From assembly GCA_031771865.1 (NCBI GenBank), contig JASISA010000022.1, forward strand, positions 1,984,001 through 2,048,000: a stretch of 64,000 nucleotides of DNA. Reading direction: 5' to 3'. The notes beneath the pieces were generated by a model that worked only from the letters and a program-made list of their open reading frames with translations, did not search any database and was not told where the DNA came from. The position numbers and the translations under genes were made by a program. This DNA comes from Nothophaeocryptopus gaeumannii (taxonomy: Eukaryota > Ascomycota > Dothideomycetes > Mycosphaerellales > Mycosphaerellaceae). Shown here piece by piece: positions 43,585 to 53,984 of the stretch. The first letter of the stretch is position 1. Each line of letters begins with the position of its first letter.

Positions 43585-45354
43585 CTACAAATCCATATCT
43601 TTCCGCACATATGCTACAGGCCCGTCGTACTCGTGACGTCCCTTGACGAGGTAGTAAGTAAAGGCGAAGATGATCTGTTCGTGCAAGCAAGTCAGTCAAT
43701 GTCTCGGAAAAGCTCGAAATGGAAGTACTCACAACAACGCCATACACCAGAATAGCCCAGTTCATCGTAGCCGGCGTGGGGTTCGGCACCGAAGGAAAGA
43801 AGAGGAAGATGTATGCAATCAACAAGAAACAGATCGCGATAACATTAGCAACCGCGCCCAGTCTTCCAAGATTGAATTTTGATGGTGGGAATTTCTCGCC
43901 TCGGAATCGCTTTGCCAGAACAGTGCAAATGACCGTCATGTAGCTAGTGAAAAGACCTGTTGCCGAGATCGACAAAATGATGTTGAACGCCGTGGTAGAT
44001 CCAATGATGATTAAAGCAATCAGGCAGGTGAAGACCAAGGTAACGTAGACCGAATTGGCTGGAACACCATTGTTTGGTCTGACTTTCGCGAGGAAGCTGT
44101 GGAAAGGAAGTCCTTTATCTCTGGCGAAGGCGAAGACTTGTCGGGAGCTGGTGGTCACTTGGTTGACACCGCAGAAGAAGTAGAGCAGGGTCATGACGAT
44201 GACCAGAACGATTGTCGCTGCCCTTGATCCAGTGATGTTGTAGATGACCGCGACCCACGGTTGGCCTGTGCTGGTGGCCAGAATGTCGTCCAGATTGCCC
44301 AAGTTGAACATGAACGTCACGGTCGTGATGAATCCCAGGCAGTAGTTGATGAGCGCAGCGGAGAACATGGCGCGAGGGAGGACATACGCGGCATCCTTCA
44401 ACTCCTCTGCAAGATGAACTGCAGAGTCCGCGCCCAAGTATGTTGTAGTAGGCCCGACCATTCCAATAAGGGTAGCCAGACCTACGCTGTTCCAATGATT
44501 GGCGTCCGCAAACTGGGTGAAGGTGGTCTTTGCATCAGCACGTGGACCCATGACCCAAAGAATGACGATAAATGCGACAAAGCCGAAGATGTGCAAGACA
44601 ACAGCTAGGCCCTCCAAGATGGGGAGCTTGCCAATCGCGAATGTGTTGAAAGAGATGGCCGCGGTCACGAATGCCATCGTCATCAGTGCGCCGTGCCATC
44701 CCTTAATCACGTAGGTCGGATCGCAGACCGCAATCAGGGCGAGTAATTGCTGAGCTCCGATGTACGCAACAGTCGGCATTGCAGTCTGCCAGCCCAAGGC
44801 GCACAGCCATCCAACGGCATAGGAGAGAGGTCGTTGCAGACGCGGAGGTGCAAATTCGCTGACCCAGTGGTACTGTCCTCCACTCGTCGGTGCCATCGAT
44901 GCAAGCTCAGCCATGGACAGCATGACGAAGAACATGCCGAAGCAGACAGCGAGAACCAGCCAGATGGCACCAGCAGTGCCTCCATTGCCAAGATTGAAGA
45001 CCAAGGTCGTGAGCGAGAACTCCCAGGTAAGACCAAGAACCACAACGAATCCTATGATGGAAAAAGATCGAAATCGACGCTGTCTTTGATCAGCATGTTA
45101 TGTGCATTGCTCGTATGCCTGAGGAGAGTCGTACTTTCAGCTCCTGTTTCTTTCCCAGTCTTCGCATGTCCCTCTGATCTAATCGTGACACTGTCAGTGC
45201 TCGCGTTGGGTGGCGTCAACGTGTGACACCTACCACTTGCTGGGTTGTAGTTCCTTCCCTCGAATTGTTGAACATCGCTATCGCCATCGTCGCCCACGTC
45301 CCGCATGGCAACGGCCTGAGCCTTGTCATGCTCGTCCAGCTGTACGTTCTGCAT
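43585..45354 (-). CDS. Amino acid/GABA permease (APC superfamily)
   Basis: Four exons, 45354-45234, 45178-45135, 45079-43733 and 43674-43585, give 533 residues with about 12 membrane helices. The N-terminal cytosolic part leads into LGKKQELKRRFRSFSIIGF, then the first helix; ELASMAPTSGGQYHWVSEF is the fungal GABA/choline-permease signature, followed by GADSAVHLAEELKDA, SRQVFAFARDKGLPFHSFLA and VPANSVYVTLVFT. The last exon gives YYLVKGRHEYDGPV, the usual C-terminal tail. Without splicing, the long frame runs into unrelated sequence at its C-terminus, and its N-terminus has no ATG. The substrate is probably GABA, choline or another amino acid; fine specificity cannot be read. Confidence 0.92.
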
Positions 45355-45549
45355 CTTAACTCTGCCACCTAAACAACCCGCCGACCGGGCAAAATGTACT
45401 GTGAATTCTACTGTATTTGATGCTGAAACGAGAAACAAGGGAAGGATGGATGGAAGTCCTCCGGAGCTGGGACCAAGCTCGCAGAGGGATGTTGGAACGC
45501 TGAATTCTCCTGCCAAAATGGTAGAAGTCGGGACCCACATCGATACCCT

Positions 45550-45877
45550 TCAAGCGTTTGTACCGTCTCCCATGAGCACCACATGCACGGCAGGCCTGCC
45601 ACGCCTCTCACTTGCGTGCGCCGTATCGGAGCATGAGATGGAGCTTGGCTCGATCCCTGTTCCTTCGCACGGGAAAGCGGTCGTCCGGATCGTAACGTTA
45701 TCGAGCCATCCGCTACTGAATCTTTTGTTTGAACTTTAAAAGGGAACCGCGCCGTTTGTTTGATCTTTGGTGTGTCTTGGCATCTTGGTACACCTGACTT
45801 GGCGGGTTCGCAAGTGTTGAGGGGATCAGCAACGCGGGGACGAACGCCCAGAGAAGCAGGTACGAGCTGTATTTCAT
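45550..45877 (-). CDS. Candidate small secreted protein (82 residues, two exons)
   Basis: Exons 45877-45792 and 45712-45550 (79 bp intron, GTACCA donor, CAGTAG acceptor) give 82 residues in phase. The first exon is a strong signal peptide, MKYSSYLLLWAFVPALLIPS followed by TLA-NPP. The second encodes a polar mature part with WLDNVTIRTTAFPCEGTGIE (one N-glycosylation sequon, NVT), a second Cys and a Glu/Arg-rich end. Unspliced, the frame would give a 54-residue product ending in a Lys/Gln-rich tail, which is less protein-like. The two cysteines could form one disulphide. No family is recognised. It lies about 200 bp upstream of the permease start, on the same strand. Confidence 0.45.
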
Positions 45878-46699
45878 GTCGATCTCAGCGGTCGTTTTAC
45901 CTGCTCTTGATGGGCATGATTGTTGCACTGCATCTGAGAAATTTTGCAATGACACATTTGTTGCTCAAGCATTGCATGGCAAGTCCATTGATCGAGCTGT
46001 CTCTGTCGTGAAACTGTGAGACGTGAAGGCTCCGCAGCCATAGCAGACGCCCTCTTAGAACAAACTTGTCGTGAAGGATTCGAAGGCCTGCGCCTGGAAC
46101 GCCTTGTGGGGGAGGGACGGAAGATGCCTGTTCGAAGAAGCACTAGAAGCTGTAGTCGAAGTTACAATTGGCCTTGAGACAGCCAAGCGGACGGAATCTA
46201 TGCAAGCCAGCAATCGAATGTCTTTAGCAGAGGTTAAGATTGGATGTTGCACATTCTTGAGTTCGCTTGCGCAGGTCCCGCAGATGCAGCTCAACGTTCC
46301 CGACGCTACGACACGCCGTCGAACTCTTCTGTTCGGTACCAGCCATGCCTGGTGAATCGAGTGCCGAGCTTTTGCGAACATCCCACCAGAGGGCCCTGGA
46401 AAGACCAACACCTGGCGCGGGTCATGATAGACTTTTGCTCGAAGATTCGCTCAAGAGCTTGCTGGGCCATGGTCGCAATGGACGCGGGATCACGTACGGT
46501 AGGCGCAAGACCTCCTGCGCCTTGGGTGTAGAGCTCGCCAAAATACGGGCAGGCACGGCTTGCTCATGAGGTTGGGTTGTTCGTCACTTTCTCCATCTAT
46601 CGTGCAGTGTTCCGGCTCAAGTTTTGTACGGTAGTCCTTCTGGTCCTGACTCCTTGACTGGTGTTCGGTATCCATGCTGCTGCCGAAGGCCAGAGCGAC
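45878..46699. other. Divergent intergenic region
   Basis: About 820 bp between the small secreted-protein gene and the receptor-like gene. Overlapping frames (46055-46411 minus, 46071-46355 plus) are equally open and carry no motif. It presumably holds both promoters. Confidence 0.4.
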
Positions 46700-48089
46700 A
46701 TGGCTGACCTGACTGATGCCTCCGGATTCGCCACGACAAGTCCAGCAGATCATCGTGCGTGGATATGGGTCGCCAGCATTCTGTCGCTGGTATACAGCTT
46801 CTTCTGTCTGGCAGCAAGAGTGACCGGGAAATGGGGGCTGCTGTGGTGGGATGATCTCATCCTCGGTATTGGGTATTTCGTGGCTACCATCCACTGGGGC
46901 ATTCTATTCCGAGCGATATCATATGGCGTTGGTGTGGCATCCATTGCCCTTTCTTCAGCAGAGTTGAGTGACGCATCGAAGGTATGGCAGCATATTTGAA
47001 GTGACACGAAACATCCTGGTCGAGCTTGGGGGCGTTTGACTTCCGATGTTCATCCGACCAGAGCGACAACATCACTTCAAGACTTCAAAACTACAGTAGA
47101 TCATGGTGCTAACACAACTCTAGCTATACTTCGCTTCAGGAATTCCCTTCTTCCTCGCACACTGCCTGGCGAAACTGTCGATCTTAGTATTTACTCGGCG
47201 TATCTTTGCGGGAAACATCTACAAGGAGAACCTCATCTTCGGCCTCGGATACGCCATAACGATCATCTACGGCCTCTTCGCAATCCTCCTTAGTTCCGCA
47301 GGCTGTCACCCCTCAGAAACCCTCACAGCATCAGTCAATGCCGTCTGCAATGCCAACACGGCCCGTTGGAGCGTCATCACGGCGCTGGACGGCGTCACCG
47401 AACTCATCATCCTCGCGATGCCCATCTGGTTCGTCTCCAAAAACCAACTCCGTGCCTCGAAGAAACGGATCGTGATCTTCGTCTACTCCTTCCGCCTCAT
47501 AATCATAGCATTCACAGTCGCCACTACAGCCTCGTACTTCAATTTCCTCAAACACGGCCGAACGAATATCGATATATCCCACGTGGTGGCCTGGCAAGAG
47601 GTCCTTCTCGGCTTCTCCCTCATATCCGCATCATTCCCATGTCTGAGAATATTCCTCTGGGCTTTCATGTCCAGGGGTCTGATGACAATGTACGGAAACA
47701 CAACAACGCTCGACTCACGTTCATACTCTCAATCCCGAATTCGATCCCAACGTCGTTCCAGCAACATGCAACTCCGATCTCTGCATACGAAACGCTCCGC
47801 CAATGGCTCACAGCTGGACACCAACGCCTCGTCTGGAGGGTCTGAGTGCGAGAACGGCGAAAACAATAAGTTCCGCTTGAGGCCTGAAAGGGGCCTTAAC
47901 TATAGCGTTCAAGTCCGAGGGAACAATGACGGTCGAGCACCACCTCCTTCTTCGAAGAAATCTCATTCATATCTTCGGCCTTCTTCGCATCATCACCATT
48001 CTCAGAATCGGGATGAGAGGAAGAGGAGTGATGATTCGGATGTGATGATTATACATCATAAGACATCGATTACGATTGAGACGACGTGA
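46700..48089 (+). CDS. PTH11-like seven-helix membrane protein (fungal rhodopsin-domain family)
   Basis: Exons 46700-46981 and 47124-48089 (142 bp intron, GTATGG..GCTAAC..CTCTAG) give 415 residues. Seven hydrophobic helices are visible, starting WIWVASILSLVYSFFCLAAR, then WWDDLILGIGY (the WDD motif typical of the fungal rhodopsin/SAT4-PTH11 domain), FASGIPFFLAHCLAKLSILV, a CNANTARW loop, and LDGVTELIILAMPIWFV. A long Ser/Arg/His-rich cytosolic tail follows. The family includes the Magnaporthe surface-sensing receptor Pth11, but most members have no known ligand. No CFEM domain precedes the helices. The start at 46700 (MADLTDASG) is the first ATG in frame. The gene seems intact. Confidence 0.87.
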
Positions 48090-48407
48090 TTGGATGGAAG
48101 TGGTCATAGATGGTGTCTTTTTGGATGGATTAGCGAACGTTGTATAGTAGATGGAAGGTACCCCGGACTGAGAGATATAGACAGTCATTGAAAGTGCGAG
48201 AAGAATGCTTTATCATCTCGATCACGGAGGAGTTTGAGTTCCTGTAGGCTCTGAGTAATGTGTTTACGGACACAAATTCTCATCACGTTGCACGGCGATA
48301 AATGTCAACGACCATGACTGCCGAATATTACTCTTCTGAAGAAACTCACAAGTCACCAAACATATCTCAAATCATTGGACCAACACGAGGAGAACTCACC
48401 GTCGGAC

Positions 48408-48936
48408 TCAGCCCTGCTGGAGGAGGCAAAGCTCCCAACGGCCTAAACACAAACCCTCAAGACTTCGACCGACTGATGTGTCGAGGAAGTGGCGTTCTAA
48501 CAGGACCGCCAGATAATAATCCGTATCCACCATCTGATACGTACATCCGGGCCTCGTGCTCATCCCATTCTCTTGCAAGTTCAAATACGTAGCATAATCG
48601 CCAATTGTCTCTTCATAACATACCTGTCCAGTCGTCCGATTCAGTGGTTCCAGCCACCGCACCAATAACAGCCTCAATCGCACCGCCTTCACCTTCTGAG
48701 AGGACGGGCTGGAGCAGCAACGTGGCGATCATACTGTCTCGACCGAAGTAAGCGAGGAATCTCCATGCGCCTGCGAGGAGTTTCTCGGTGTAGGATAGGA
48801 AAATCAGAGAGGTTATATGAGCTTCAGTTGAAGAAGATTGGACCAGGGACTGAGAGCACTCATTGAGCACTTTTTTTGCGGTGAGCTGTGAGTGAAAAGG
48901 AGACATGCCATCCTGAAGTGCGATGGCGGACAGCAA
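48408..48936 (-). pseudogene. Six-hairpin glycosidase-like fragment with a frameshift
   Basis: From 48936 the minus strand reads LSAIALQDGMSPFHSQLTAK, then LLAGAWRFLAYFGRDSMIAT and SEGEGGAIEAVIGAV, as in fungal six-hairpin glycosidase-like proteins. Just after this, near 48660, the homology jumps to a neighbouring frame (LEPLNRTTGQVCYEETIGDY, then MVDTDYYLAVLLERHFLD) and fades near 48430. Upstream of 48936 a stop closes the frame and no match continues. It is thus an internal fragment of an enzyme of several hundred residues, frameshifted by one base. Family recognition is from memory of the motif string and is moderately sure; the frame jump is seen directly. Confidence 0.62.
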
Positions 48937-49600
48937 AGAGAATTGACCTGCCCTTCAGGGCTGATGTTTGACCTGTCTTCATTTTACCAAACTTCGCTAG
49001 TGAGCCCATCACGTCTGCCCAGAGATGTCAATGGAAAGCGCGGAGTATGCGGTGGGTGGGTGGCTTTCGCATCCTGCGAGCGGGGTGCATGATGGATGAA
49101 GTCCTCAGTTGATCTGCTCGATTGTGGTCAGGAACAAGTCAAGCGCGACAAAACATCAGAGATGTACCTGATTAACAACTCGACCATCGTCTTCGCCTGG
49201 TGCTCCTTACCGTGCGTGCGCGCAAGAAGAAAATGAGAAGGGTTGATCTTTGAATCCGTTTCCATCAAGTATGTACAACAACATGTACACGAATCGCCCA
49301 CCACCCGTATCGGTAGCGGCAGCATTTAACAGTATCGCAATAATACAGAGTGCTCAGAGGGGTAATCGCCGAAAATGGTATATTCAATCTTCCAAGTTCC
49401 GTCAGGAACGTCCGCAAGAGTCCCAGCAAGCAAACACAAGACAACACGACGTTACGTCCAGATAAAGGCCGTAAAGTCGTAAAGTCGTCAATATTAGAAA
49501 ACGCCCATCGCTGATGCAATTCTTTTCGAAGGTCCACATTCCAGTGGACATGCCGGGTCGAACCAAAACAACGCACCTCGCAAGCCTTCTCTTCCTCTTC
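48937..49600. other. Intergenic, nothing identified
   Basis: Upstream of the glycosidase fragment and downstream of the coiled-coil gene. Possible further decayed glycosidase sequence could not be traced. Confidence 0.35.
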
Positions 49601-51160
49601 TTACATCCACCCAAGCGTATTCAACAGTCCCTTCACCTCACTATCTTTCATTCCATTCATCCCCAAACTCCTCACCTGACTCCCCTTCCTCAACCTTTGC
49701 AACCCAATAGCGACCTTATAAGCCTCTGACTCGTCCAAGACAAAGGTGTACTTCTTGTTCTCGGTATCTCTCGTCGTCGCTCTGAGCACGTGCAGAGCTT
49801 TACCCGCGACAGTCTTCGTCGCGCCATCTTCGACAAGTTTCAGAGTCCAGGCTTTGACGTCCCATTCTCTTTGCGGAACACCACGGACATCGTCGTCGAT
49901 GAAGAGACCTTCGGTTTTGATGTGGAGAATCAGGCCGTCGGTCACGGGGCCTTCGTTGGCTACGAGTTGCGAAACGGGTCTGGTCGGGAAGCTGTCGGAG
50001 AAGAGATATACTGCCTTGATATGGACCTTGTCGGGATCACTTGTCTTATACGGTCCTCGATGCGATGGAGGCGGAGTCGTTCGAGCTGTGCTCATCGAAG
50101 GTGCGTAGCTACTCTCGCTGAGGCCGGATATCGATGATGCTGACGAGGTAAAGGCTGCGGTCTTCGCACGCTCGTACGGCCGATATGAGTAGCCAGTGTC
50201 GGTCCCAGCATGGGACTTTGCCGTCGGTTTCTCGTACTTGGGCGTCGTCGGCTTCGTTGGACTGGAGCGCACGCTGGCCGCCGCAGCCGTTCTTATTCGC
50301 TCGGCCTTCTCCTTCTCGGCCTGTCGCTTCTTCCCCCATTCAGACTTCTCTTTGTCGACCTTCTCCCTTGCCTCGCGCTCTTTCTGCTCCTTCTCGCGCG
50401 CTTCCTTGTTTCGCGCCTCTCGTTCTTTAGCGATTCGTTCCCTCGCTTCTCGCTCACGGGCATCCTTCTCTCTAGCCCTCGCCTGCTCCCACTTCTCCTT
50501 CTCTGCTTTCGCCTTGGCGGCCTTCTCGGCCTCATCCCTCATCCTCTGCGCCTCTTCTCGTTTCTTCTTAAGCTCTTCCTCCCGCCTTCGCTGTTCCTCC
50601 TTCTTCCGCATCTCCTCTCTTGCCTTCTCCCACGCATCAGCGTTCGGACTCGTCTTTGGCTTTTGATCGGATTGAGGTGGCGGAGGTCCTGGCTCTGGCC
50701 CAGGAGGAGATTGCCAGTCTCCTGCTGGCGGTGGTCCTGTGTACGATTGTTGACGCTGATGTGGACCACTAGTACCAGCGCCATTTCCATTTTCCGACCT
50801 CGGGTCCGCACCAGTTTTGCCCTGGGTCTTACCCCATGCCCATGCTCCTACTCCGACAGCCATGACCAAGACGACAACGCCCAGTCCTCCGCCGCCGTTT
50901 GCGACCACGGCCATCCACTGCTTCATTATGGGCACGATGAGCGTGTATATGCCGACAGCAACTAACGTGACAGCGACGCCAGCGAGGAAGCTGTTTCGGT
51001 GCGGTTGTAGTGATGGGAGGTACAAGAAGCCGGATCCCGACGAGTGCGGCGGGATGACGAAGATGTCGTAGTTTCCGTCTGGAAGTCCTCCGCTGCCTCC
51101 GCCCGGTGGACGTGGGTTCTGCCCGTGCGGAGGCGGAGGAGGAGGCGGCGCGTCAGCCAT
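49601..51160 (-). CDS. Fungal membrane protein with long charged coiled coil, function unknown
   Basis: A single 519-residue frame from the ATG at 51160. The start is Pro-rich (MADAPPPPPPPHGQNPRPPG). Two hydrophobic segments follow at about residues 57-78 (SFLAGVAVTLVAVGIYTLIV) and 92-109 (GLGVVVLVMAVGVGAWAWGK). A Pro/Gly linker leads to a Lys/Glu/Arg-rich single helix or coiled coil at about 175-300 (EEMRKKEEQRRREEELKKKR and onward). The C-terminal domain at about 375-519 is compact (VHIKAVYLFSDSFPTRPVSQ, EWDVKAWTLKLVEDG, KKYTFVLDESEAYKVAIGLQ). I recognise this as a conserved Pezizomycotina arrangement but know no function. Long antisense frames here are by-products of the Lys/Glu-rich composition. 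Confidence 0.82.
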   Translation of the reverse strand: MADAPPPPPPPHGQNPRPPGGGSGGLPDGNYDIFVIPPHSSGSGFLYLPSLQPHRNSFLAGVAVTLVAVGIYTLIVPIMKQWMAVVANGGGGLGVVVLVMAVGVGAWAWGKTQGKTGADPRSENGNGAGTSGPHQRQQSYTGPPPAGDWQSPPGPEPGPPPPQSDQKPKTSPNADAWEKAREEMRKKEEQRRREEELKKKREEAQRMRDEAEKAAKAKAEKEKWEQARAREKDAREREARERIAKEREARNKEAREKEQKEREAREKVDKEKSEWGKKRQAEKEKAERIRTAAAASVRSSPTKPTTPKYEKPTAKSHAGTDTGYSYRPYERAKTAAFTSSASSISGLSESSYAPSMSTARTTPPPSHRGPYKTSDPDKVHIKAVYLFSDSFPTRPVSQLVANEGPVTDGLILHIKTEGLFIDDDVRGVPQREWDVKAWTLKLVEDGATKTVAGKALHVLRATTRDTENKKYTFVLDESEAYKVAIGLQRLRKGSQVRSLGMNGMKDSEVKGLLNTLGWM

Positions 51161-52398
51161 CTCCCCTGCCTACCTCCTACCGTCTTCGCGGCGCACGGGC
51201 GGGTGTGCGAAATGTTTCGGTGTTCGGGTTCGTCTATGATCGATCGTGGGCGGTGTTGTGTATTTTCGCTCTTCGAGGTAGGTGTAGTAGAGGCATTTAA
51301 TGGTTCGGGGCGTTGGTCGGCGTTGTCTTCTGCGGAGAGCCTGGTTGAGTGTTGCCCTTGCAAGCGTTGTGGTGTTACGATGGCTGGCCGATCAACAAAA
51401 ACCCTCAATTGCAACGCCCAAAAACGCCCGTGCGACACAAGCACAATGATGGTATTCCTGCTCTGAAGTGAGAGAGCAGTATGTACTTTGTGACTCGGAC
51501 GGATGTTGGGGTGATTGACAGATGGAGAAATGGAGATGTTCGGAGATGTTCGATGTCGAAGGTTCCGTGCATCGGCAGCGTTTGGTGGTTAGTTCTCACG
51601 AGAGTGATTTCGCCGGCCCGCTGCAGGTCCCCGAGGAACAGCAGTTCTCAACCTTCACAGTTCACGACACCACGCCGAGCAGGGAAGGGCACGTCGTCTT
51701 CTATACAGAAATGACTCGCTGTCGCTGCCTGGCGCTCTTTTTGTACTTTGTCAGCCCGCACCACCCTAGCACAGAGAAGCCGTAGCAACGACGCCTTCCC
51801 CTGTCATCTTTTAGAGCGAATAGGAAATGCAGCCGCCGTACTAATTAATCACATTGGATGAAACTACACGCGCCAACGACTACCGCAATATCGCGATAGG
51901 ATCGTGCTACATTTGCAATGCACCGGCAATGCAACTAGACAAGTGACCGCAGTCCTACATTTCACCGACAAGCTGCCACGTCGACAAGCTGGCCCAAAGG
52001 ACTCGGCGCGCTTGGAGACGGAGAGCTATCCGCGCAGGAACAACACGAGGTTGGCTGGGAAACGATGCCCGATGATCTCATCCGTCCACCACCTTTCTTG
52101 CACTCTACCGTAGACCTCAAGGACGGCGAACTCATGAGACGAAGGGAACATTGTCCAAGCCATGGATCATATGCTAATCTTCATCTCTATACATATATGG
52201 TCGTCGCATTACCATGCAGCATCTTTGGGCAGCCTTTCCACGATGCCTGCCTGCAATTGACTTTATTGCCGTGCTTCTGGGCAGGAGGAGTAGCTCGGGC
52301 GACAGCCTGTCACACACTATCATTATCCCCTCCCACTCTTCCCACCCTTCCGACTCTTCCCACGCTTCCCACACCATCACGCCACCTTCCCACGCCTC
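51161..52398. other. Intergenic, with a pyrimidine-rich repeat
   Basis: 1.24 kb holding the promoter of the coiled-coil gene and the 3' end of the DUF1772 gene. No coding frame is convincing. Confidence 0.4.
52334..52378. repeat. Degenerate 9 bp tandem repeat (CACTCTTCC type), five units
   Basis: Consecutive units CACTCTTCC, CACCCTTCC, GACTCTTCC, CACGCTTCC and CACACCATC, just downstream of the stop of the DUF1772 gene. Confidence 0.8.
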
Positions 52399-53076
52399 TT
52401 AACCTAACCGATCCGCCCCCGTCGCCAACCTCGCCGTAGCAGGCACAACATCCGTCCTGTCCACCGCAGCCCAAACCGCTAACACTGCACTCAGCCCTGA
52501 GATCACAAACCTACCGAAATTGACAGTTGCCCACTTGTCTACGAGCGCATGCGTTGTCTCCTCTTTCGCCAACCCAGCTTCAGCGCTCGCGTCAGTGATA
52601 GACGCTTTGGCCAGATCCTGACTCTTCTTCTCCAATTTCTTATTGAGCGGCTCGCCGAGCAGGAGCGTATACGGCACGAGCGAGAGGAGGAGCGACGCGG
52701 ATGTTGTGTAGAGAATCGCGGTGCGAGTCCAGGCGGATTCTACATGCACACATATCATCATCAGCATACATCCCATATATCGATAAGTCACGCAATAGAG
52801 TATAAATCGTAGTCGCTCCTCACCTCTCCAAGCAACCAACCCAAAAACCCCACTTCCAAACAAAACCACAACCGGTCCGAGGAGGACATCACTCTCAAAG
52901 ACCTTCTTCCATTGTTTCGCCAGCAAAGGTGCCGGAGCCTCGAGCAGGGCAGGTGTCGCGGTGAAGCTCTTGGAGAATGTCTGCCCTGCAAAGAACGCCG
53001 TACTCGTCAACCCAACAATCTGAGCAACCTTCAAACCCGAGGGGAAATCCTCCGTGTAGAAAGGTTGGGTTGACAT
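52399..53076 (-). CDS. DUF1772 / anthrone-oxygenase-like integral membrane protein
   Basis: Exons 53076-52824 and 52739-52399 (84 bp intron, GTGAGG..ATGTAG) give 197 residues, the usual family size. Four hydrophobic segments are seen: VAQIVGLTSTAFFAGQTFS, VLLGPVVVLFGSGVFGLVAW, TSASLLLSLVPYTLLLGEPL with the conserved Pro-Tyr-Thr, and NFGRFVISGLSAVLAVWAAV. The LxEP-N-KL stretch after the third helix is typical of DUF1772. Some members catalyse anthrone oxidation in polyketide pathways; most are uncharacterised. No polyketide synthase is nearby, so only the fold is claimed. Unspliced, the intron would insert about 28 residues between the second and third helices. Confidence 0.8.
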   Translation of the reverse strand: MSTQPFYTEDFPSGLKVAQIVGLTSTAFFAGQTFSKSFTATPALLEAPAPLLAKQWKKVFESDVLLGPVVVLFGSGVFGLVAWRGEERLRFILYCVTYRYMGCMLMMICVHVESAWTRTAILYTTSASLLLSLVPYTLLLGEPLNKKLEKKSQDLAKASITDASAEAGLAKEETTHALVDKWATVNFGRFVISGLSAVLAVWAAVDRTDVVPATARLATGADRLG

Positions 53077-53984
53077 TTTTGAAGAAGATGCCTTCAGTTA
53101 TAGCTCAGTCGAAATTGTTAATCGTGAAGAAATCGGTAGAGAAGGAGTTGTATTTGGAAATAGTAGTAGATACATCTCGCTCTCGTGTATGCGACAGACA
53201 AGAGAGCTCCTTGCTTGCTGCGGCGGTATCGCATGCTAATGATGCAATCAGATGCAGGTCGAGTTCCCCTGCCAACTTCAAGTTCCACGTTCCGCAATCG
53301 TCTGACCTGATTAGGTCCTTGCGTTCTGGTACACCTTCCTTCCATGTCTCACCTCGTCTGACTCTCGTAGTCACGGCTATCTCAACTCTGCGAAGTGTCG
53401 AGCTTTGGAGAGCCTCAAGTACGTGCTAGTTCCTTATCTTCAACGACACCAATAGGAAGCACAAACATGTCGCAAATCAATTTCCTGATACATGCGGTAA
53501 TCAGAGCTGATTTGTGCTCTGCCGCTTCGTCTTTCTCGCCCTCTAATGCACGTTTTGTAGTAGCCAGAGAGCTCCAGTGCTGCAGCGTCGCCGTTGCATA
53601 CCATGAGAGTACGTTTCCCCTCATTGTCTCCGTTCCACTCCATCATGCCCTGTAATCCAGCAACACCTCAAGCGTTGCCCATATCCTACGATCTCTCTTC
53701 TCTTCGCCAGCCCATTATTTGTTCAATCCCAAGGCGACTCTGATCGACATAGACCCGCTATGCTCTTCAAAACGCCTCCGACGCCGAATACGCTATGCTT
53801 TGAAAGTCCACCGCCCATATCGCACACTCCCGCTGTACCATGCGTTCTTCTCGATGAACTCTATCTATGTGCTTGCCTTTGTGCAAGGTCGATGCTGACC
53901 GTGAGGACCGCTTGCCTGCCGTCGCCTTGCCATGAAAAGAAAAAGAATACTCTTACCTGTTGATCATCTGCCTTTCGCTTTGGT
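53077..53984. other. Intergenic, nothing identified
   Basis: About 900 bp upstream of the DUF1772 gene and downstream of the carrier gene. Frames are short and motif-free. Confidence 0.4.

Noticed and set aside
46055..46411. Overlapping open frames on both strands (minus 46055-46411, plus 46071-46355)
   Set aside because: Both open through the same bases with no motif; probably part of the divergent promoter region.
50210..50965. 251-codon Leu/Arg/Ser-rich frame on the plus strand
   Set aside because: It results from reading the Lys/Glu-rich coiled-coil gene backwards; apparent hydrophobic runs are composition artefacts.
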